The position numbers and the translations under genes were made by a program. A model generated the notes under the pieces. The model had not been told where the DNA came from. It saw only the letters and a list, made by a program, of their open reading frames with translations, and made no database searches. From positions 62,001 to 126,000 of the forward strand of contig JBQDFP010000003.1 in NCBI GenBank assembly GCA_052085365.1: 64,000 nucleotides of DNA. The letters are read 5' to 3'. Origin of the DNA: Canibacter sp052085365. Lineage in GTDB: Bacteria; Actinomycetota; Actinomycetes; Actinomycetales; Microbacteriaceae. Shown in pieces: positions 16,427-25,393 of the stretch (its first letter is position 1; each line of letters starts with the position of its first letter).

Positions 16427-18142
16427 ATGAGCAGCGCGGACTCACTTCAGCAAGAAGCCGTGGCGTGGATCGAACAGGATCCTGACCCAGAAACTCGTGA
16501 TGAACTCACCGACTTGGTTCGGCGAGCAAAGACTGATGAGGATGCCCTAGCCGAGCTCACTGACCGTTTCGCAGGCCAGCTGAAATTTGGCACCGCGGGT
16601 CTTCGTGCAGAGCTCGGCGCTGGCCCCAATCGCATGAATCGCGTGGTTGTGGCACACACCAGCCTAGGTTTTGCCTCGTTCCTGCTGGGGCGTGCAGGTC
16701 AGCAGGGGCGCGAACCACAGCCCAGTGTCGTGATCGGGTTCGATGCACGCAAAAACTCTGACGTGTTTGCACGCGACGCTGCCCAGATTTTTCAGGCGGC
16801 CGGTGTGCGGGCTGTGCTGCTGCCCGGCCCCGTGCCAACCCCGGTGACGGCGTTCGCGGTGCGGCACTATGGAGTGTCGGCTGGAGTCATGGTGACGGCA
16901 AGCCATAACCCGCCGCGTGACAATGGTTACAAGGTGTATTTGGGTGACGCTGATGCCGGCTCGCAGATCATTCCACCCGTTGACGCAGAGATCGCTGAGG
17001 CCATCGCCGACGCCGCTTCAATTCCGTATGCTGAGATTGCCCGCTCACAAGCTTTCGCCCAGGCCGACCAAACCGTGGTGGCCGCATATATTGCCCAAAC
17101 CGCGGCCCAGGTACGCAGCACCACAGGTAACAGTGCGGAAACGAAGAATGACCTGCGCATCGCGTATACGGCAATGCACGGGGTCGGGTCGCAGATTGCA
17201 CAACAGGTGTATGCGGCGGCAGGTTTGCCAGATGTGACGGTCGTTCCTGAACAGGATGTTCCCGATGGGGACTTTCCGACGGTTACCTTCCCCAACCCGG
17301 AAGAACCAGGCGCACTCGATCTCGCATTCCGTACCGCAACTGGTATTGACGCTGAACTGGTGATCGCACACGACCCTGACGCAGATCGGCTCGCGGTTGC
17401 GCTACCGGGTGAGGCGGGGTACACCGCGCTGACGGGCAACCAGTTAGGGCTCGTGTTGGGCTGGCGTATGGCCGAGCGTGCACAATCTGAAGGCAAGACC
17501 GGAGCGCTCGCGTGCACGATCGTGTCATCACCGGCGGTGGGTGAAGTCGCGAAACATTTCGGGTTTGATTATCGAGAAACGCTGTCCGGATTCAAATGGG
17601 TGTCACGGGTGCCGGGCCTCATTTTTGGGTTCGAAGAAGCTCTCGGGTATCTCGTGCACCCCGACGTCGTGCACGACAAAGACGGTATTTCTGCGAGCGC
17701 TGAAATTATTGCACTCGCGTGCGAGCTCAAACACGAGGGAAAAACCCTGTGGGATTTGCTTGATGAGATCAGTGCCACGTGTGGATCCTTCGCCAGCGGT
17801 CAAGTGACAGTACGGCTCGAGAGTCGGCAACTGGTTGAAGAACTATCAGAGCGTTTGCGTCAACATCCTCCCGCGCAGTTGGGCGGGGTGCGCGTGACGA
17901 CGGTCACTGATCTGCGCGAGCCCGGCAACGCTGAGGTTCCCGCGAACGTGTTGCGGTTCGATCTGGAGGACGGTTCTCGGCTCATGATCCGCCCAAGCGG
18001 CACCGAACCGAAACTGAAGCTGTATCTTGATTCGCATGCTTCCTCCGGAGGCGGAGCGACTGAACAGAAAGCTGCTGCAGAGGCGGCACTCGAAAGACTC
18101 ACTCAGGCAACACACGCGTATTTGAGTGAGCACGGAGTCTAA
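16427..18142 (+). CDS. phosphohexomutase (phosphoglucomutase/phosphomannomutase)
   Basis: A 571-residue alpha-D-phosphohexomutase that moves phosphate between the 1 and 6 (or 5) positions of sugars. It has all four domain signatures: phosphoserine loop TASHNPPRDNGYK (Ser159), metal loop DPDADR (from 316), sugar loop GFKWV and phosphate site RPSGTEPKLKLY. Length fits the PgmA/PGM2-like subgroup, which can also act on pentose phosphates. AAGGAGG five bases before the ATG makes the start clear. The NAD(P)HX dehydratase gene follows after three bases, as in many actinobacteria. It may feed GDP-mannose or UDP-galactose for the envelope, an inference. Confidence 0.92.
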   Translation: MSSADSLQQEAVAWIEQDPDPETRDELTDLVRRAKTDEDALAELTDRFAGQLKFGTAGLRAELGAGPNRMNRVVVAHTSLGFASFLLGRAGQQGREPQPSVVIGFDARKNSDVFARDAAQIFQAAGVRAVLLPGPVPTPVTAFAVRHYGVSAGVMVTASHNPPRDNGYKVYLGDADAGSQIIPPVDAEIAEAIADAASIPYAEIARSQAFAQADQTVVAAYIAQTAAQVRSTTGNSAETKNDLRIAYTAMHGVGSQIAQQVYAAAGLPDVTVVPEQDVPDGDFPTVTFPNPEEPGALDLAFRTATGIDAELVIAHDPDADRLAVALPGEAGYTALTGNQLGLVLGWRMAERAQSEGKTGALACTIVSSPAVGEVAKHFGFDYRETLSGFKWVSRVPGLIFGFEEALGYLVHPDVVHDKDGISASAEIIALACELKHEGKTLWDLLDEISATCGSFASGQVTVRLESRQLVEELSERLRQHPPAQLGGVRVTTVTDLREPGNAEVPANVLRFDLEDGSRLMIRPSGTEPKLKLYLDSHASSGGGATEQKAAAEAALERLTQATHAYLSEHGV

Positions 18143-18145
18143 TCG

Positions 18146-19063
18146 GTGGTCACTGACAGTTTTGTTCCACACCGGTTTCGTGTACACGATGCGAAACAGT
18201 GGATTCACACTCCCACTGCGGGGGACGACAAGTACCGACGCGGTGTTGTGGGGGTGCGCACCGGTTCAAACGAATACCCCGGTGCGGCGGTGTTGGGAGT
18301 GAGCGCCGCCTGGTTCGCGGGTGCCGGCATGGTGCGCTATCAGGCCATCACCAGCGGTGAAGATTCTGCGCACGGGCTCCCCACACCGGCTGCTGCAGTG
18401 CTTGCAGCTCGACCCGAAACGGTGTTTGGTGCGGGTCATTCTGACGCCTGGGTCATCGGTTCGGGCTCTGGGGAGCGCACCTTCACCGAAACCCAATCGC
18501 TCGAGCATCTTCTCGGTGAGCCGGCCCCGGTGGTGCTCGACGCGGGTGGGCTCGACCTGGCACGTGAGGCCACTGCTCCGCTCATTTTGACCCCGCACTG
18601 GGGAGAATTTCGCAAACTCTGGCAGCAGGCCGGGTTCTCGAAATGGCCGAGTGATGAAGACCCGAACCTTGCAACCCGCGGCACCGGCGCGCTCAGATTG
18701 GCCCACAAATATGACGCGGTCATTTTACTGAAGGGCTCAGAAACCGTGGTCGCGTCACCGACCGGTGAGCTGTGGGTGGTGGGTCCAAATTCACCGTTCT
18801 TAGCGAGCGCTGGCACAGGTGACGTGCTGGCGGGTTTGCTTGGCTCACTGCTTGCGACCGCGGTGAAGCATCGCAGCAGCATCACTTCAGCCGAATACGC
18901 TGAAATCGCTGCAACTGCGGCGCTCGTGCACTCGCGTGCAGCTGAAATCGCCAGCGGTGCTCAACACACGGATGGTATGGGCAGCTCGGCACCGCACACG
19001 ATTACCGCATTGCAGGTGGCTGCAGCGATTCCGTACGCGCTCGCAGGGCTTAGCTCGCGGTAG
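18146..19063 (+). CDS. nnrD: ADP-dependent NAD(P)H-hydrate dehydratase
   Basis: A 305-residue repair enzyme that dehydrates damaged (S)-NAD(P)HX using ADP. It has the ribokinase-like fold with KYRRGVVGVRTGS near the start, LTPHWGEF, the LLKGSETVV strand and the conserved SAGTGDVLAGLLGSLL with the catalytic GTGD. It is the stand-alone form: no NnrE epimerase domain is fused and none lies in the window. GTG starts three bases after the mutase stop, so they are an operon. Its 3' end overlaps the convergent DUF1684 gene by 14 bases. Confidence 0.92.
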   Translation: MVTDSFVPHRFRVHDAKQWIHTPTAGDDKYRRGVVGVRTGSNEYPGAAVLGVSAAWFAGAGMVRYQAITSGEDSAHGLPTPAAAVLAARPETVFGAGHSDAWVIGSGSGERTFTETQSLEHLLGEPAPVVLDAGGLDLAREATAPLILTPHWGEFRKLWQQAGFSKWPSDEDPNLATRGTGALRLAHKYDAVILLKGSETVVASPTGELWVVGPNSPFLASAGTGDVLAGLLGSLLATAVKHRSSITSAEYAEIAATAALVHSRAAEIASGAQHTDGMGSSAPHTITALQVAAAIPYALAGLSSR

Positions 19064-19913
19064 TCTCTTTCCACACGACTTTTTGTTCGCCCGCGCGGAT
19101 TGCGGTTCGGATTCTATTTTCTGCTGGCGGAATCGGGCAGCTATAAAAATCACTGAACCCACAGGGCGGAATAATCGCATGGTTGAAATCCAGTTCAACA
19201 GCGGTTGATCCGTCTTCCGGCGGCGCGAACCGTAGAAACCGCCCGGGTGCGTACGACTCAGCACCGGTGGTGCCGTCAGCAAAAACAAGCACCAGGTATC
19301 CGCCATCGGCAAACGCGGTGAATTCGTATGATTCGCCATCGATCTGCGCGCGAACCACGCCCGGCACAGATTTCGTGTGGCCGGTGTCAGTCGAGCGTGA
19401 GAATTCCCACGGGATTTGCGCAGTCGATTCAAAACTATCGAGCTGTGCGCGAATGACAAGGTCCGGGTGGTACTCGTAGCGTGCAATGTCAGCAAAACTT
19501 CGCAGCTTGTCAGAGCCAGCGTCATAGATGCGCAACTCGTAGTCACTGCCGTCCAGACTGAACACATCGACGGTGCGCTGCCCAGCTTGCAGCAGCGGGT
19601 ACCCCGACGCGCCCAAACGGTCAACAAATACATGATCGGTCACACTCAAAGACTCACCGTCCCTTGTGAGCAACCGCAGACCGTCACCCGTCGGCCGAAC
19701 ATGCACACCAGCTTCATCCTCGTCACGCCACACCTCGGCGGGAAGCCCACGGACTGTTTCGGCTGACGAACCCACGGGCTGAAAATCGACGAGTGCGAGA
19801 TTTCCCACCCGCGAAGTCACATATTGACGGCGTTCGTCCGCCCACTTTAGCAAGGCTTCTCGACGGTTGTGCGCGACGGTATCTTGGTGTGTCTCATCGT
19901 GTGCTGCGGCCAT
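19050..19913 (-). CDS. DUF1684 family protein
   Basis: This 287-residue soluble protein matches the DUF1684 family: a helical N terminus (RREALLKWADERRQYVTS), a central beta-rich domain, and the C-terminal signature FNHAIIPPCGFSDFYSCPIPPAENRI. No signal peptide or helix pair is seen. Biochemical function is unknown; the Cys/Pro-rich end is strongly conserved and may bind something. ATG 19913 is chosen over an upstream in-frame start at 19973 because the extra 20 residues are not family-like. It overlaps the convergent nnrD by 14 bases. Confidence 0.85.
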   Translation of the reverse strand: MAAAHDETHQDTVAHNRREALLKWADERRQYVTSRVGNLALVDFQPVGSSAETVRGLPAEVWRDEDEAGVHVRPTGDGLRLLTRDGESLSVTDHVFVDRLGASGYPLLQAGQRTVDVFSLDGSDYELRIYDAGSDKLRSFADIARYEYHPDLVIRAQLDSFESTAQIPWEFSRSTDTGHTKSVPGVVRAQIDGESYEFTAFADGGYLVLVFADGTTGAESYAPGRFLRFAPPEDGSTAVELDFNHAIIPPCGFSDFYSCPIPPAENRIRTAIRAGEQKVVWKETTAS

Positions 19914-19990
19914 AATGCTCCATCCTATGCTGGGATTCCTCCTGCGCGGATCCACGCTGTCACAACCTGTCATCTATTAGCTAAATGAAT

Positions 19991-20017
19991 ACCACCTATG
20001 AGAATATTGAAGGTGGT
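19991..20017. promoter_or_regulatory. 7-bp inverted repeat upstream of permease operon
   Basis: ACCACCT and AGGTGGT face each other across 13 bases in the 157-base spacer before the permease gene. The arrangement fits an operator for a dimeric repressor or a weak hairpin. A second shorter pair, GTCTG (20016-20020) and CAGAC (20029-20033), overlaps it, so alternative hairpins are possible. Confidence 0.45.
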
Positions 20018-20070
20018 CTGTAGTTCACCAGACACGACATCAGCACGATTTTTCGGGGGAATCTCACACC

Positions 20071-21408
20071 ATGACACAAGTCACCAGTCCAGACGATCAG
20101 TTGTCGATCGGCAAAGACGACTATGCGCTTGTACGAGTTCCGCAGTCAGCACGGTACTCCTGGTACACCGTGGCAGTCCAACGATTCGGTCAACTTTCTG
20201 CGCTGGGGAACTTCTTCCTCGCCGCGATGATCGGCATGGGTATGGGGTTCTGGAACGCCATTCTCGCGATCACAATCGGCTCAGTGCTGCTTGAAGCTGT
20301 CACAATCTTCCTCGGCATAGCTGGCATGCGTGAGGGCCTGTCGACATCGGTGCTTGCACGCTGGTCGGGTTTTGGTAAGAAAGGGTCCGCGCTCGTCGGG
20401 GTAGCCATGGCGGTGAGTCTCACCGGCTGGTTTGCAGTCCAAAACGAAGTGTTCGCAAACGGGCTCTTCTCTATCGTCCCGCAGGTCCCCGTCTGGGCGT
20501 GGTGCTTGGTCGGCGGTGCGCTGGTCACCCTGATCACCGCCCGAGGCTTCAACTTCATGAAGTGGGTCGCGTACATCACAGTGCCGGCCTTCTTAATCGT
20601 CACGGTGTATGCATTCTTCGCTGAGGTGTCGAAACACTCTCTCAGCGCTCTCGTGTCGTCGCCCCCACCGGGCACCCCAATCACACTCGCGGTCGGCACC
20701 ACGATTGTGGCGGGTGGCTTCATTGTTGGTGCCATCTTCACTCCCGATATGGCGCGTTTTAACCGCAACCGTAAAGACGTGGTGCTGCAGACCGTTATTG
20801 GGGTCACGCTGGGTGAATACGTGGTTGGTGTCATTGGGGTATTGCTCGGTCACGCGGTCAAAGTGGCAACCGAAGACAGCGCTGGGCAAATCGTTGAAAT
20901 CATTCAGTCATCTTCGGGCGTGCTTGGCGTGCTTGTGCTTGTCGCCTCGATTTTGAAAGTGAATGATTGGAACCTGTACCCATCATCACTCGGCATTGTG
21001 AACGCAACACAGGTGTTCTTCGGTAAGCGTGTCAACCGCGCAACCGTCGCACTCGTCCTCGGTGTCGCGGGTTCAATCTTGTCGGCATTTGGATTCGCGA
21101 ACCAGTTTGAAGGGTTCCTCACCGAGCTCGGCATTCTCTTCCCACCGATCGCGTCAATTATTATCGCCGACTATTTCGTACTCAAGACCTGGCGCAAAGA
21201 GCTCGATAGTTCACGCGAACGCGGCGAGCTACCCGACTATGCGCCCAACTGGGTTCCAGCCGGATTGATCGCTTGGGCAGTAGGCTACGTCGTAGGCAAA
21301 TTTGTCCTCTTTGGCGTGCCGAGCGTGAACGCGTTAATTATTTCTTTCCTGGTGTATCTCATACTCGGAAAACTTGGTCTTGCAGGCAAGAGCGCCGTTC
21401 GTAAATAA
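20071..21408 (+). CDS. NCS1-type purine/cytosine/hydantoin permease
   Basis: A 445-residue integral membrane transporter of the nucleobase:cation symporter-1 family (cytosine permease-like). It has about twelve hydrophobic helices, the helix 1 region FGQLSALGNFFLAAMIGMGMG, the GWFAVQNEVFANG segment and PDMARFNRNRKDV. Substrates in the family are cytosine, purines, allantoin and hydantoins. Upstream is an inverted repeat at 19991. Two genes of the HyuA and DUF917 type follow (30 bases, then a four-base overlap), so the permease probably brings in the substrate they process. Confidence 0.88.
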   Translation: MTQVTSPDDQLSIGKDDYALVRVPQSARYSWYTVAVQRFGQLSALGNFFLAAMIGMGMGFWNAILAITIGSVLLEAVTIFLGIAGMREGLSTSVLARWSGFGKKGSALVGVAMAVSLTGWFAVQNEVFANGLFSIVPQVPVWAWCLVGGALVTLITARGFNFMKWVAYITVPAFLIVTVYAFFAEVSKHSLSALVSSPPPGTPITLAVGTTIVAGGFIVGAIFTPDMARFNRNRKDVVLQTVIGVTLGEYVVGVIGVLLGHAVKVATEDSAGQIVEIIQSSSGVLGVLVLVASILKVNDWNLYPSSLGIVNATQVFFGKRVNRATVALVLGVAGSILSAFGFANQFEGFLTELGILFPPIASIIIADYFVLKTWRKELDSSRERGELPDYAPNWVPAGLIAWAVGYVVGKFVLFGVPSVNALIISFLVYLILGKLGLAGKSAVRK

Positions 21409-21438
21409 CTGGAAGAAACCTCGAGAGGTGAACCACAT

Positions 21439-22998
21439 ATGCATATCGGTATCGATGTGGGAGGAACAAACACTGACGCGGCGCTCGTGAACGGTCGCAC
21501 GCTCGTCACATCAGCAAAACGTCCCACTTCGGCAGACGTCACACAGGGTGTTCGGGCCGCGCTCGAAGCAGTTCTGACAGCGCTGCCTGCCGGTGAACGC
21601 ATCGATCTGGTCGCGATTGGGACCACGCATTTCACGAACGCACTGGTGCAGGCACAAGGGCTCGCAAAAACTGCAGCGATTAGGTTAGGCCTGCCCGCAG
21701 GAGCCAGTGTCCCACCTTTAACGGGGTGGCCGAAACATCTCACTGACGCAATCGGTGGCCGCAGCTTTATGTGTCACGGCGGTTACGAGTTCGACGGCCG
21801 TTCCCTGTCTGACTTCCAACCGGATGAAATAAAACGTGTCGCAGACGAACTTGCCGCCGACGGCACCGAAGCGGTTGCGATTACCTCGATTTTTTCGCCA
21901 ATGAATGCCGATATTGAGTTACAAGCTGCAGAAATACTGCGCGAACAGCTCCCCCATCTGCGTCTGTCGCTGTCTCACAAGATCGGCCAGATCAGTCTGA
22001 TCGAACGTGAAAATGCGACGATTATGAACGCTGCATTGTTGCCGGTCGCCGACCGAACCGTCGCAGCTATTGGTCAAGCATTACGCGATTCCGGCATCGA
22101 TGCGCCATTCTTTCTGTCACAAAACGACGGCACCCTCATGGACCGGGATTTTGTGCGTGACTATCCCGTCGCAACTTTCGCAGCAGGTCCCACGAACTCG
22201 ATGCGCGGCGCGGCACTCCTTTCGGGGCTCAGCGACTGTGTTGTTGTTGATATTGGTGGCACTACCGCAGATATCGGCGCCGTGGTCGACGGCTTCCCAC
22301 GCCAGGCCACAACCTCAGTTGATATTGCCGGGGTGCGCACAAACTTCCGCATGCCTGACGTGGTCTCCACCGGTATCGGCGGCGGCAGCATAGTCACACG
22401 CGATACCGACGGTGCCATCACTGTTGGTCCCGAGAGTGTCGGCTACCGGCTCAGCACAGAAGGACGCATTTTTGGTGGATCCACTCTCACCGCAACCGAC
22501 GTCGCCGTCGCATCAGGTGCTGTGAGTATCGGAGATCAGCAACTCGTGGACGATCTCGACCCGGCATTCGTTCGCGAGGCGATCGAGTCGATCGCCTCGC
22601 GTATAGGTGCACTCGCCGACTCGATGCGCACCTCAAGTGACGAGGTACCGCTGGTGTTGGTCGGTGGCGGCAGCGTGTTGGTTCCCGGCGAGGTCCCCGG
22701 GTTCACGCACGTGGTGCGGCACGAAGATCACGGCGGTGTTGCAAACGCGATTGGTGCGGCAATTGCGCAGGTTGGCGGCCAGGTCGACCGCATGTTTGTG
22801 ATTGATGATTCTTCACGCGAGGCTGCGCTCGACGAAGCAAAAAACGAAGCCCGGGACCAGGCGATCGCGGCGGGCGCTGACCCTGACACGATAGAGATCA
22901 CGAACATCGATGAGATTCCGATCTCGTACCTTCCGGGTGGAGTCACCCGTATTCGAGTGAAAGCAGTCGGCGAATTACTGTTGGGAGGCGCGCAATGA
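21439..22998 (+). CDS. hydantoinase/oxoprolinase family protein (HyuA-like)
   Basis: This 519-residue cytosolic protein has the ASKHA-like N-terminal motif IGIDVGGTNTDAALV followed by the hydantoinase A core VDIGGTTADIGAVVDG and STGIGGGSIV. This is the ATP-dependent HyuA-type ring opener, known in hydantoin and N-methylhydantoin systems. At 519 residues it is shorter than full HyuA (about 680), as in the HyuA-N-only versions paired with DUF917. ATG 21439 has AGAGGTG upstream. It ends in ATGA with the next gene. Ring opening of a hydantoin or related lactam is a plausible reaction, not established here. Confidence 0.88.
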   Translation: MHIGIDVGGTNTDAALVNGRTLVTSAKRPTSADVTQGVRAALEAVLTALPAGERIDLVAIGTTHFTNALVQAQGLAKTAAIRLGLPAGASVPPLTGWPKHLTDAIGGRSFMCHGGYEFDGRSLSDFQPDEIKRVADELAADGTEAVAITSIFSPMNADIELQAAEILREQLPHLRLSLSHKIGQISLIERENATIMNAALLPVADRTVAAIGQALRDSGIDAPFFLSQNDGTLMDRDFVRDYPVATFAAGPTNSMRGAALLSGLSDCVVVDIGGTTADIGAVVDGFPRQATTSVDIAGVRTNFRMPDVVSTGIGGGSIVTRDTDGAITVGPESVGYRLSTEGRIFGGSTLTATDVAVASGAVSIGDQQLVDDLDPAFVREAIESIASRIGALADSMRTSSDEVPLVLVGGGSVLVPGEVPGFTHVVRHEDHGGVANAIGAAIAQVGGQVDRMFVIDDSSREAALDEAKNEARDQAIAAGADPDTIEITNIDEIPISYLPGGVTRIRVKAVGELLLGGAQ

Positions 22999-24101
22999 AC
23001 ACCGCCAGCATGCAGATCACAGGTGCTCCACTCACCTCAATTCGTGAATCAGACATTGACGACATTGCTCGCGGAGCGGCCGTGCTCGGAGCGGGCGGTG
23101 GCGGTGACCCGTACCTCGGGTCGCTCATTGCAAAACACGCACTCCAGTCAAACGGCCCGGTCGAACTGGTTGATCCGCAGCATGTGCCTCATGACGCGCT
23201 AGTGCTTCCGGTTGCCATCATGGGGGCACCAACGGTGATTGTTGAACGTCCACCCGCCGGTGACGAACTTCGCCGCGCCGTTGGGGCACTGTCAAAACAT
23301 TTGGGTCGCGACGTCACGCACATTGCTTTTTTTGAAGCCGGCGGGCTGAACTCCATGACCCCAATCCAAACAGCAGCCGAAACCGGTCTGCCACTTATCG
23401 ACGGTGACGGTATGGGGCGCGCATTCCCTGAACTTCAGATGGTGTCGTTCGCGCTCGACGGGGTCACCGCGTCTCCTATGGTGCTTGCTGACGATAAAGG
23501 CAACACAGTACTGCTCGACACGGTCGACAATGTGTGGGCTGAACGATTGGCACGTGTCAGCACAGTCGAAATGGGGTGCTCTGCGCCTATCGCCCTGTAC
23601 GCACATTCGGGTGAACAAACCAAGCGTGCGCAGATTCCGAACACGCTCACACTCACACGCGACATTGGCAAGCTGATTCGTGACGCGCGTGCTGAGCATC
23701 GCGACCCCGCAACCGCGTTGACTGACGCGATCGGCGGTCGTGTATTGCATCGCGGCAAGGTGAGTGATGTGAGCCGCCGCACCGAAGGAGGGTTCGTGCG
23801 CGGCACCTCAGTCATCGCAGGGCACGGTAAAGATGCTGGTGCCACGCTAGAGCTTGACTTTCAGAACGAAAATTTAGTTGCCAGGCGCGATGGCAAGCTC
23901 GTGGCGACAGTACCTGATTTGATTTGCGTTCTCGATGCTGACTCCGGCGAACCGATCACCACGGAAGCCCTACGGTATGGCTTCCGTGTGAGCGTCGTTG
24001 GGCTGCCGTGTGACCCACGCTGGCGCACTGAGGCTGGTTTGGAACTCGTCGGGCCACGCTATTTCGGGTACGACGTCGACTATGTGCCCGTCGATAACTG
24101 A
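22995..24101 (+). CDS. DUF917 family protein
   Basis: A 368-residue DUF917 member, found in many genomes with HyuA-like genes. It has DIARGAAVLGAGGGGDPYLGS at the start and the family core through DGDGMGRAFPELQMVSFAL. The end (FGYDVDYVPVDN) is complete. The reaction is not known from sequence alone; it is usually regarded as an accessory subunit or partner of the hydantoinase-type protein. It overlaps the HyuA gene by four bases, so equal stoichiometry is likely. No amidase, racemase or carbamoylase follows. Confidence 0.85.
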   Translation: MNTASMQITGAPLTSIRESDIDDIARGAAVLGAGGGGDPYLGSLIAKHALQSNGPVELVDPQHVPHDALVLPVAIMGAPTVIVERPPAGDELRRAVGALSKHLGRDVTHIAFFEAGGLNSMTPIQTAAETGLPLIDGDGMGRAFPELQMVSFALDGVTASPMVLADDKGNTVLLDTVDNVWAERLARVSTVEMGCSAPIALYAHSGEQTKRAQIPNTLTLTRDIGKLIRDARAEHRDPATALTDAIGGRVLHRGKVSDVSRRTEGGFVRGTSVIAGHGKDAGATLELDFQNENLVARRDGKLVATVPDLICVLDADSGEPITTEALRYGFRVSVVGLPCDPRWRTEAGLELVGPRYFGYDVDYVPVDN

Positions 24102-24114
24102 AGCGGTGCAAAGC

Positions 24115-24120
24115 TAAACT
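24115..24120 (+). promoter_or_regulatory. -10 box for MFS transporter gene
   Basis: TAAACT ends seven bases before the ATG at 24128, separating the MFS gene from the hydantoinase operon with its own, probably leaderless, promoter. Confidence 0.4.
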
Positions 24121-24127
24121 TGGCCAT

Positions 24128-25393
24128 ATGAGTCCGTCTCCCGCTGCCCAACTGTTGAAGGGCTTTGGGCTGGTGGTGTACGGACCGTCTGCCGCATACT
24201 CGATGGTGTTAGGCGCACTGCTCCCTGTCGTGCCGGTGCTGGCTCACGCATTTTCTGACAGTGTTGCAGTGGCAGCAGTAGCGGTCGCAATGCTCTCGAT
24301 AGGTGAACTCGTTGGCAGTTTGCCTGCCGGGGCCGTGATTGCTCGCGTCGGCGAGAAACGAACCATGATCTTGTCGGGTCTGATCGGCTTGACCGGAGTC
24401 GCAATTATTGCACTTCTGCCCTCGCTCGCGTTCCTGTTCCTCGGTGGGTTTTTGGTTGGGGTTGGCTCGTCTGCATTTCAGCTTGCCCGTCACGCTGTCT
24501 TGACGATGTATACCCCGCTGCCGGTGCGTGCACGGGCTATGTCCCTCCTGGGTGGATCAGGACGCCTCGGGTTAAGCGTCGGCCCACTCGCTACAGGGGC
24601 GCTCCTTTCACTTACGGCTGCGAACGGTGCGGTGATGATCTTTGTTGCCGCTATTCTGGCCGCAACGATTGCGTTGGTCGGGTTCAGCCCCGAAATTACG
24701 GCAAAGCGCGTCCAACGTTCTTTTGATTTCCCTTCGGTGACGGTCAACGCTGAGCACTCTGCCGGTCAGAGTGAGCTACCCGGCCGGACCCCAACGTTTT
24801 GGCAGGCAATTCGCGACGGTTTAACGGTGCTCTCAACACTTGGGATGGCAACGCTCACACTGTCACTGTTACGTTCGGGGCGACAGGCCATCATTCCGCT
24901 GTGGGGTATTGCGATCGGCAGTGATGCGTCAACGATCGCGTGGGTGGCGGGCATGAGTGGCGCGCTCGACTTTCTGCTCTTTTACGCGAGCGGTCAGTTG
25001 ATGGATCGCTACGGCAGGCTCGCCGCAGCACTGCCGGGAACAATCGGCCTGTCCGCCGGGTTTTTCGTGCTGTGGTTGAGTGAATTTTTCACCGGCCAGG
25101 TTGGGTGGTGGATCGCTGCCGCAGTACTTATGGGGCTCACGAACGGTGCTTCCAGCGGCATTGTGAAAACCCTCGGGTCGGATGTTGCGCCGAAGAACAA
25201 CCCGGCACCGTTTTTGGGCGCCTGGAATACCCTCGCCGATGTTGGGACTGTGGCCGCACCACTGATCATTTCGGCCTTTACGGCAACGCTCGGTATCGGT
25301 GTCGGCGCGCTGGCATTAACTGTGTGTGGCGTCGCTGGCGCGCTTGGTTTGTGGCGGTGGGTGCCGAAGTATGTGCCCCGCGTAAAACGTTAA
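24128..25393 (+). CDS. MFS transporter
   Basis: A 421-residue protein with about twelve hydrophobic helices split by a central loop (KRVQRSFDFPSVTVNAEHSAGQ). The motif-A-like GSLPAGAVIARVGEKR in the first loop and SGQLMDRYGRLAA in the second half identify a major facilitator, probably a drug or metabolite exporter. There is no regulator beside it. Its stop overlaps the convergent YihY gene by four bases. The substrate is unknown; it may or may not be linked to the hydantoin operon upstream, from which it has a separate promoter. Confidence 0.9.
   Translation: MSPSPAAQLLKGFGLVVYGPSAAYSMVLGALLPVVPVLAHAFSDSVAVAAVAVAMLSIGELVGSLPAGAVIARVGEKRTMILSGLIGLTGVAIIALLPSLAFLFLGGFLVGVGSSAFQLARHAVLTMYTPLPVRARAMSLLGGSGRLGLSVGPLATGALLSLTAANGAVMIFVAAILAATIALVGFSPEITAKRVQRSFDFPSVTVNAEHSAGQSELPGRTPTFWQAIRDGLTVLSTLGMATLTLSLLRSGRQAIIPLWGIAIGSDASTIAWVAGMSGALDFLLFYASGQLMDRYGRLAAALPGTIGLSAGFFVLWLSEFFTGQVGWWIAAAVLMGLTNGASSGIVKTLGSDVAPKNNPAPFLGAWNTLADVGTVAAPLIISAFTATLGIGVGALALTVCGVAGALGLWRWVPKYVPRVKR

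Noticed and set aside
18887..19633. Open frame on the minus strand across nnrD and DUF1684
   Set aside because: It is a shadow in another frame of the DUF1684 gene, Arg/Ser/Cys-rich with no recognisable domain.
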